DNA from: Anaerolineae bacterium | GTDB taxonomy: Bacteria > Chloroflexota > Anaerolineae > Aggregatilineales > Phototrophicaceae | Direction: 5' to 3' | Assembly (NCBI GenBank): GCA_022841825.1 | Contig: JALHQT010000002.1 | Span: 333,276 to 397,275, forward strand | Length of the DNA stretch: 64,000 nucleotides | Shown: one piece after another, positions 58,298 to 64,000 of the stretch | Position numbering within the stretch: position 1 is the stretch's first letter | Layout of the letters: the number at the start of each line of letters is the position of its first letter | Notes under the pieces: model-generated | The model's database searches: none | The model's input: the letters and a program-made list of their open reading frames with translations, nothing else | Told to the model about the DNA's origin: nothing | Translations under genes and position numbers: made by a program

Positions 58298-59974
58298 ATG
58301 CTGCAAATATTCGATGCCCTGCGGTTGATTTGGAACAGGATCATCGAACCAAGTCACCTGATTCGGGATGAAGCGCGCCGCGACCGGCTGCGCACATTCA
58401 CGATGATCTTTCTCATCGCAGGGTTGTTCACGACGGTGACCGGACTTGCATACGCGGTTCGCGGCTTGGTCGATCCAACCGTGAACCTCCACGCTGTCTC
58501 GGTCTCGGTCAGCAGCCTGCTTCTCTTCAGCGCCGCCTGGATGACGCGCCGGGGGCATCTCCAACTGCCGTTGACACTGATGTGTCTGTATGGCGCTCCA
58601 GCCAATTTCGCGCTGGTGGTCTTTCGCAATGAACCCACCGCCGTGCATCTATACGACTATCTGGCACTGATCACGGTTGTCGGGGGGTTGTTCCTGACGC
58701 GGCGCTTGCTGGTGCTGGTGTTTCTCTACAATGTGTCGTGGATGGTTGTGACTCCGCTGCTGGCGAGCGATATCCGCCTCGAATACGTCCTCGAGGGACC
58801 CTTTCTGTTCAATCTGATGATGCTGGCGATTTCGTTCGTTGGCGTTGCGCTCTACCAGCGCGCCGAAAAGAAGCGCAGCGCGGCGATAGAACGTGAGCGC
58901 ATCTTTTATAAGTCCCTGTTTGAGCAGTCCAACGATGCGATATTTCTGCTGACGCTCGAAGGGCGCAATTTTGCCGCCAATCATCGCGCTGAGGCACTGC
59001 TGGGCTATACCATCGCCGAGATGTCCCAGATGGAAGTGGCGGGTGTGATCGTACCGATTGAACGTGAGCACAGCGAGGAACGACGGCAGGTGATGCTGGC
59101 TGGGACTGTTTTGAAGCCTTATGAGCGTACCTTCTTTCATAAGGATGGCACGGAGATCGCTGCCGAGGTGAATGTCGCTCTGATACGCGATGAGCATGGC
59201 AAGCCGCTCCACTTCCAAAGTATTGTCCGGGACATACGTGACCGTAAGCAGCAGCAGACGGAGCGCGTCCAGCTTGCGCGTGCGGAGGAGCGAATCGGTA
59301 CGATGCGCCAGTTCGTCGCGGCGGTTTCGCACGACTTCCGCACGACGCTGGCTCAGATCGAGATGTCCTCGTATCTCGCACGGCGCGCGCTGGGCAGCGG
59401 TCTGGCGGATGCCGCGCAGTCGAAGCTGGATGACATCAGCGGCGGCGTTCAGCGCATGGATGAACAGCTCCATAATCTAAGCGCAGTTTCCTCCCTGATG
59501 ACCCTTTCACTGGAACGCTGCAATATCAACGATCTGGTTCATGGAGCCATTGCAAGCCTCAAGAATGTGTTTGATGAAAAGCGGATTCGCGTCGATCTCC
59601 GGCTTGACCCCGATCTGATCGATCTCAGCATCGACGTCGAGAAAATGCAGAACCTCGTCCGGCAGCTCCTCAACAATGCCGCCATTCATTCGCTCAAAGA
59701 AGGGCAGATCGAGGTCAGTACCAGGGTGATGGGGGACTTCGTTTGCCTGAGCGTTCGGGACGAAGGCGTTGGTATTGAAGAATCACACCTTGAGCATCTG
59801 TTTGAGCCGCTGTACCGCACAGACTTCGCGCGCACCACCGGAGGAGGTGGCATCGGCTTGGGGCTGACCATCGTGAAACTGGTGACCGAGGCGCATGGCG
59901 GCAGAGTCGAGGTCGAAAGCGCGCCGAACCAGGGGAGCATCTTCCGAATCCTGCTGCCCGTCACGCAACCCTAA
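58298..59974 (+). CDS. PAS-domain sensor histidine kinase, membrane bound
   Basis: 558 residues. About six membrane helices cover 30-195. A PAS domain (about 205-320) contains FYKSLFEQSNDAIFLLTLEG and RTFFHKDGTEIAAEV. The phospho-acceptor box FVAAVSHDFRTTLAQ has His345. An ATPase domain (about 450-555) has QLLNNAAIHS, RDEGVGIEE and GGIGLGLTIVK. No receiver follows, and no partner response regulator is adjacent, so it is an orphan kinase. The start signal is weak. Confidence 0.9.
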   Translation: MLQIFDALRLIWNRIIEPSHLIRDEARRDRLRTFTMIFLIAGLFTTVTGLAYAVRGLVDPTVNLHAVSVSVSSLLLFSAAWMTRRGHLQLPLTLMCLYGAPANFALVVFRNEPTAVHLYDYLALITVVGGLFLTRRLLVLVFLYNVSWMVVTPLLASDIRLEYVLEGPFLFNLMMLAISFVGVALYQRAEKKRSAAIERERIFYKSLFEQSNDAIFLLTLEGRNFAANHRAEALLGYTIAEMSQMEVAGVIVPIEREHSEERRQVMLAGTVLKPYERTFFHKDGTEIAAEVNVALIRDEHGKPLHFQSIVRDIRDRKQQQTERVQLARAEERIGTMRQFVAAVSHDFRTTLAQIEMSSYLARRALGSGLADAAQSKLDDISGGVQRMDEQLHNLSAVSSLMTLSLERCNINDLVHGAIASLKNVFDEKRIRVDLRLDPDLIDLSIDVEKMQNLVRQLLNNAAIHSLKEGQIEVSTRVMGDFVCLSVRDEGVGIEESHLEHLFEPLYRTDFARTTGGGGIGLGLTIVKLVTEAHGGRVEVESAPNQGSIFRILLPVTQP

Positions 59975-60110
59975 ACCAGGCTATGGAAGTTATTCAGCGC
60001 TCCAAAACAGGCTTCTTGGAAGTTCGTCAAAAGTGGATATAGTCTGCCGCCGAGCGAATGGGATTCTCCATATAGCGCTCGCGTTTACTCTGGGATGAAG
60101 GAGCCGGCAG

Positions 60111-60962
60111 ATGTGTTCTCCACATGTTCAACAGGTTGTTCAGGAACGAATTGCCCGCGAGGGTGCGCCCAAACTGAGCCGTCGTAACCTCTTCAAACTG
60201 GGCGGGGCAGCCGCCGCCGGGGTGGCGCTGACGGCGAGCGGGCTGGCAGTGCCGCGCCGCGCCTCCGCACGTCACGCGGCAGAAATGGTCGATTTGAGCC
60301 ACGTTTTTTCACCGAGCGCGCCAACCTACAGCGGGGCACCCGGCGCGACGCGCGTTGATCAGGTGACCGTTGAGGCGAACGGTTTCTACATCCAGACATG
60401 GACATTCGACGAACACACCGGCACGCACATGGATATTCCCGCCCACTTCATCGCCGATGGCGAGACGGTCGATAATTATCCGGTCGGCTTGTTCCTCAGC
60501 CGCGCGGTCATCATCGATATTTCTGCCAAAGCCGAAGAAAACCCGGACGCCACCCTGGATATCGAGGACATCGAAGCCTGGGAAGCCGCGAATGGCGAAA
60601 TCCCGGAAGGGGCGATGGTCTGCATGTACAGCGGTTGGGAAAGCCGTTGGGACGATGCCGAGGCATACCGCAATGTTGGCGACGACGGCGCGATGCATTT
60701 CCCTGGCTTCAGCGGCGACGCGGCGGCGTTCCTGGTGACCGAGCGCGACATTCATGGGATCGCCGTCGATACTCTGAGCCTCGACAACGGTCCGTCAGCG
60801 ACCTTTGATGTGCATTACACGATCCTGGGCGCAGGCAAGTACGGTCTTGAGAATGTCGCCAACCTGAGCAGCCTGATGGGGACGGTAGCGGACATCATCG
60901 TCGGCGTGCCGCGCTGGGAAGAAGGTTCCGGCGGTCCGTGCCGCGTGATGGCGATGACGTAG
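60111..60962 (+). CDS. Tat-exported cyclase-family (kynurenine formamidase-like) hydrolase
   Basis: 283 residues. A Tat signal is present: SRRNLFKLGGAAAAGVAL with Arg24-Arg25. The metal-binding signature HTGTHMDIPAHF (about 103) defines the cyclase family, with WESRW and DTLSLDNG later. It should hydrolyse an amide or ester outside the cytosol using a metal. AAGGAG is 7 nt upstream of the ATG. Substrate unknown; there is no tryptophan pathway context. Confidence 0.88.
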   Translation: MCSPHVQQVVQERIAREGAPKLSRRNLFKLGGAAAAGVALTASGLAVPRRASARHAAEMVDLSHVFSPSAPTYSGAPGATRVDQVTVEANGFYIQTWTFDEHTGTHMDIPAHFIADGETVDNYPVGLFLSRAVIIDISAKAEENPDATLDIEDIEAWEAANGEIPEGAMVCMYSGWESRWDDAEAYRNVGDDGAMHFPGFSGDAAAFLVTERDIHGIAVDTLSLDNGPSATFDVHYTILGAGKYGLENVANLSSLMGTVADIIVGVPRWEEGSGGPCRVMAMT

Positions 60963-60972
60963 AGGCATCCAC

Positions 60973-61004
60973 CTGTAGGGGCGCGCTGCATTGCGCCTCT
61001 ACAG
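60973..61004. repeat. GTAGGGGCGC hairpin repeat, copy 4
   Basis: CTGTAGGGGCGC (60973-60984) pairs with GCGCCTCTACAG (60993-61004), one G-T pair. It lies between the convergent cyclase and PIN-TRAM genes. Confidence 0.85.
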
Positions 61005-61014
61005 CGACGATGTG

Positions 61015-62076
61015 TCACGGTCGCGGCGTCAGGTCGGGCGAGGCGAAGATGATGCGCCCGGTCTCCTTGTTGATGAGCTTGGTCACCGTCACATAAATCG
61101 AGCGATCCATGTACTGCCGCCCGCCCTCGACGATCACCATCGTCCCATCCTCAAGATAACCCACGCCTTGCCCGGCTTCCTTGCCTTCCTGGATGATCCG
61201 GAGCGCGAAGGTTTCGCCGGGGATGTAGACCGAGCGAACAGCGTTCGCCAGCAGATTGATGTTGAGCACGGTCGCGCCCTGGACTTCCGCGACGCGATTC
61301 AGCGGAAAGTCGATCGTAATGATCGGCGCGTTCATTTTGACGGAGAGCGCGATCAGCTTGTCATCCACTTCATCGATGCCTTCGATGTCGTCATCAATGA
61401 TCTTGAAGGTGACAGCGGAGTCGCGCTGGAGCTCCTTGAGTTTTTCGACTCCGCGTCGTCCGCGATTCCGCCGCTGAGCGTCGGATGAATCGGCGACCCG
61501 CTGCAATTCCTGCACCACGAAGCGCGGCACGACCAGCGTGCCGCCGATGAACCCTGTCTTGGCGATATCGACGATTCGACCATCGATGAGGACGCTGGTA
61601 TCCAGCAGGAGCTGGCGTTCCATCCCCATGCCCGCGAAGGCGCGGCGGCGACCGATGCCGAGCCAATCGGTGACGAAGATCCAGAATTCGCGCGAACGCA
61701 CGGTGAACAGCGTCAGCCCCAGGTAGGCGAAGACCACCGAGATTGCCGGAGGCAGTATCGCCCCCAGCGGTGCCTGGAGCAGGCTGAGAGGATATGCCAG
61801 CAGCAGCCCCAGCAGCAGCCCGACCAGCATCCCGACCAGTGCCATGAAGACGACTTCGACGGGCAGTCCGTTGATGTTCTTGCTGATCAGGCGAACCGGT
61901 CGGATGGTGATGTAGGGCGTGACAATGATGCCGAACAGCACGCCGACCAAACCGAACAGGAGCGATGCGATATCAATGGGCAGCCCAACGAATGGGGCGG
62001 CATCAAAGCCGAGTCTCGCTCCCAGGATGGCACAAACAATCATGCCGATGATGCGGAAGGTGAATTCAACCGACAT
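61015..62076 (-). CDS. PIN-TRAM domain membrane protein (YacL-like)
   Basis: 353 residues. Four membrane helices (about 1-140) are followed by a PIN nuclease domain (about 156-270, LLDTSVLIDGRI, VVQELQ, EVDDKLIAL, IITIDFPLN) and a C-terminal TRAM domain (about 290-350). The acid residues of the PIN active site are mostly kept. This is the YacL arrangement known in many Gram-positive and related bacteria; a ribonuclease role is likely but unproven. Confidence 0.9.
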   Translation of the reverse strand: MSVEFTFRIIGMIVCAILGARLGFDAAPFVGLPIDIASLLFGLVGVLFGIIVTPYITIRPVRLISKNINGLPVEVVFMALVGMLVGLLLGLLLAYPLSLLQAPLGAILPPAISVVFAYLGLTLFTVRSREFWIFVTDWLGIGRRRAFAGMGMERQLLLDTSVLIDGRIVDIAKTGFIGGTLVVPRFVVQELQRVADSSDAQRRNRGRRGVEKLKELQRDSAVTFKIIDDDIEGIDEVDDKLIALSVKMNAPIITIDFPLNRVAEVQGATVLNINLLANAVRSVYIPGETFALRIIQEGKEAGQGVGYLEDGTMVIVEGGRQYMDRSIYVTVTKLINKETGRIIFASPDLTPRP

Positions 62077-62295
62077 TGCGATTAATGACTCCCCAGGTCG
62101 CTGCCGAATAAATGAGCAGGCTAGAACGCTTTGATACGTGGGGTCTTAAGGCTGCATAGGTTCAATCAATCATATGATCGGAAACGGTAAATCTAACACG
62201 CGGGGGGATGCACGTCAACGCACCCATGTTGACGACCAGCAGCATCCCACGGCGCGGCACACCCTTCAGCCCCACGCACGAAAGTAGATCCAGCC

Positions 62296-63423
62296 ATGTC
62301 CGTCATCAAGTCCGCGCGCCCCTGGATGGTCATTCTGCTTCTCAACGTGGTCTATCTCGGCGCTGTCCTGGCACGGGCAGGCGGCGACTGGATGACGTTC
62401 GTCACGGTCGGCGACTGTTACTCGTCGTGCACCGGCTTCACGGGGTCGTGCCCGGCGGGCACCGAGAACGGCTATGATGGGCAGTATGCGTTCTATATCG
62501 CGCGCGATCCGGGCGGCGCTGCGCCCTGCCAGGATGTTCCGGCATATCGCTACCAGCGCATCCTGCTGCCTATGCTCGGTTGGGCGCTGTCGTTCGGAAA
62601 CGAGGCGTTTATCCCGCTCGCCTTCATCCTCGTCAACCTGGTCGCGCTGGTCGGTTCCACCGCGCTGCTGGAGCGCCTGCTCACAGCGCTAAAGGTTTCG
62701 CGCTGGCACGCGCTGGTCTATGGCGGATTTGTCGGCGTGTTCATGAGTGTGCGCCTGAGCACGACCGAGCCGCTGGCATACGGTCTCGTCATTCTGGCGA
62801 TCTGGTTGGGGATGCAGGGGCGGGGCTGGCTGGAAGCCCTGGCATATCTTGCAGCGGGGCTGGCGAAGGAGATGGCGTTCCTGTTTGTCGGGGCAGCCGT
62901 CCTCTATCATCTTGCGCGGCGTGAATGGGGGCAAGCCGCGCGCCTGGCGCTGGTGACGGGCGTCCCGTTCGCGCTCTGGCAGCTCTTTCTCAAGGCATGG
63001 CTGGGCGAATTTGGGATCGGTTCTGGCGGCGCGGGCAACTCGCCTTTTGAGATCATCCCGTTCATGGGGCTGATCCGGACCTGGACAGAAGGGAGCTTCG
63101 CGGCGTTTCTCGTGATCGCGGGCTATACCATCCCGTCTGTCGTGCTGCCTGCACTGTGGGGCTTGTGGCAGTCCGGGCGCGACATCCTGCGCGGGTCGGC
63201 GCATCGCTACAGCTTCTTCCTGCTCGCCAACGCTGCCGTGATGCTGACCGTCCCGTTTTCGACCTATCGTGAGCCGCTGGGCATCATACGCTTCCTGGTT
63301 GGGCTGGTGCTGTCGGTACTCTTGTTCGGCGCGCTGCGCTTCCCACGCGGCAGGGTGCTGATGACGACCTGGGTCTGGTTGGCGCTCAACGTCTACCTGC
63401 TGGCGGACTTCAGCGCATCGTAG
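62296..63423 (+). CDS. Polytopic membrane protein, glycosyltransferase-like (GT-C style)
   Basis: 375 residues and about nine membrane helices. The first loop is long and Cys-rich (DCYSSCTGFTGSC, then ENGYDGQYAFYIARDP and RYQRILLPML). The pattern of a DGQY-like acidic loop after helix 1 and RYQRILLP resembles AZOBR_p60025-like/GT-C proteins that help form surface glycopolymers, which fits the glycan genes nearby. The family link is tentative. The start signal before ATG 62296 is weak. Confidence 0.75.
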   Translation: MSVIKSARPWMVILLLNVVYLGAVLARAGGDWMTFVTVGDCYSSCTGFTGSCPAGTENGYDGQYAFYIARDPGGAAPCQDVPAYRYQRILLPMLGWALSFGNEAFIPLAFILVNLVALVGSTALLERLLTALKVSRWHALVYGGFVGVFMSVRLSTTEPLAYGLVILAIWLGMQGRGWLEALAYLAAGLAKEMAFLFVGAAVLYHLARREWGQAARLALVTGVPFALWQLFLKAWLGEFGIGSGGAGNSPFEIIPFMGLIRTWTEGSFAAFLVIAGYTIPSVVLPALWGLWQSGRDILRGSAHRYSFFLLANAAVMLTVPFSTYREPLGIIRFLVGLVLSVLLFGALRFPRGRVLMTTWVWLALNVYLLADFSAS

Positions 63424-63438
63424 CGCCAAGTCCGCGCT

Positions 63439-64000
63439 TCAGACGATCTTCGGGACAGGGAAGGTCATGCGGAATGTCGTGGCGCGCAGGATGCCCAGCG
63501 GCTCGACCTGGCTGACCTCCGGGAAGAACGATGAGTCGATGGCGAAGTCTTGCAGGGATGCCAGTTTGCAGATGCCGCTCGCCCGCAGGCGCGAGACATA
63601 GGTTGTGCCATCCAGATGCTGCACAAGCGGTATCGAAAAAGGCGTGGTGAATACACGGAAGGCGACTTTGCCGGGTGTATAGCGGATGTTGAGGAACGTC
63701 TGCTCGCCCACGCTGACCGACCAGCCCTGGGTTTCACCGTCCTGCGTGCGGCGGAAGTTGGCGTGCAGTTTGGGAATGCCCCAGTTGGCACGCCCGCTGT
63801 CGATGCTGGGCTGTGTCGAGACGAAGATGTGGCTGATCGACCAGCCACGAACGCCATCACGGCGAAATCGTCCGGGGATGAGGAGCAGCTCGCGGTAGGG
63901 ACCGACGGCGCTCTCCTCGTAATCGACCAGCATAAGCGCGCCGATGCCGCCGCGAAATTCGCCCATCTCCGGCGTCAGCACGTTCAGCGCTTCCAGCATC
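63439..64000 (-). CDS. Acetoacetate decarboxylase-like protein (5' end cut by window)
   Basis: At least 187 residues. VGPYRELLLIPGRF, HIFVSTQPSIDSGRANWGIPK and ANFRRTQDG fit the acetoacetate decarboxylase family. The usual N-terminal part and a catalytic Lys need a longer view: the reading frame is open to the edge, so the true start lies outside even though an ATG appears at 63999. Substrate unknown. Confidence 0.75.
   Translation of the reverse strand, partial: MLEALNVLTPEMGEFRGGIGALMLVDYEESAVGPYRELLLIPGRFRRDGVRGWSISHIFVSTQPSIDSGRANWGIPKLHANFRRTQDGETQGWSVSVGEQTFLNIRYTPGKVAFRVFTTPFSIPLVQHLDGTTYVSRLRASGICKLASLQDFAIDSSFFPEVSQVEPLGILRATTFRMTFPVPKIV

Overview
The window is a compact, GC-rich, gene-dense bacterial chromosome segment with about 53 protein genes. 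I see no rRNA, tRNA, CRISPR array, intact transposase or phage module. Several traits point to a Chloroflexota, probably Anaerolineae-like, genome: many exported proteins with Thr/Pro/Ala-rich linkers, SH3b, CARDB and DUF11 modules, a glycine decarboxylase split into GcvPA and GcvPB, and a MutL-like ATPase operon with DUF6754-like membrane proteins. This placement is inferred from protein style; no marker gene proves it.

Layout. 1-7471: the 3' part of an LPxTG-type surface protein built from near-identical 408-bp repeats; a Ser/Thr kinase-receiver-HTH fusion; a membrane-anchored TIR protein; a miniature sugar transferase; and an ArsR-type regulator behind a perfect 15-bp inverted repeat. 7514-10918: an m4C-type type II restriction-modification pair and moaA. 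10915-19675: a 1253-residue protein whose ends are a pseudo-receiver and an inactivated IS200/Y1-transposase fold, then a lipoprotein, an FHA protein, a fasciclin protein and DUF427. 19866-23552: a gcvH-gcvPA-gcvPB operon under a glycine riboswitch with an intrinsic terminator. 23621-31630: secreted unknowns, a TetR regulator and sugar genes (GH36 alpha-galactosidase-like, sugar isomerase/epimerase, FGGY kinase). 31839-35750: an AT-richer group of TIR-TM-SH3b receptor-like protein plus two secreted proteins. 35837-37315: coaX and DUF1697.

37371-48638 holds seven overlapping or almost touching genes, followed by an LPxTG-type membrane protein. They encode four membrane proteins, one of them a 1954-residue acidic protein with repeated Trp motifs, a MutL-type ASKHA ATPase with no mutase nearby, and a barrel-sandwich/KOW protein. 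This is my main candidate for an undescribed system, probably a membrane-linked ATPase complex.

49835-64000: a PspC-like protein, a PA14/SH3b protein, a DUF3467-translin-methyltransferase operon, a hydrolase, sugar transferase and glycosyltransferase, LutB-like protein, a PAS histidine kinase, a Tat-exported cyclase-family protein, a PIN-TRAM protein, a polytopic membrane protein and the edge of an acetoacetate-decarboxylase-like gene.

The spacers carry at least three repeat types: GTAGGGGCGCAA hairpins (four copies), AACCGCGAAG repeats, and clusters of palindromes that share a small TT-x-AA loop but have unrelated stems. One of these clusters is framed by 14-bp terminal inverted repeats like a MITE.
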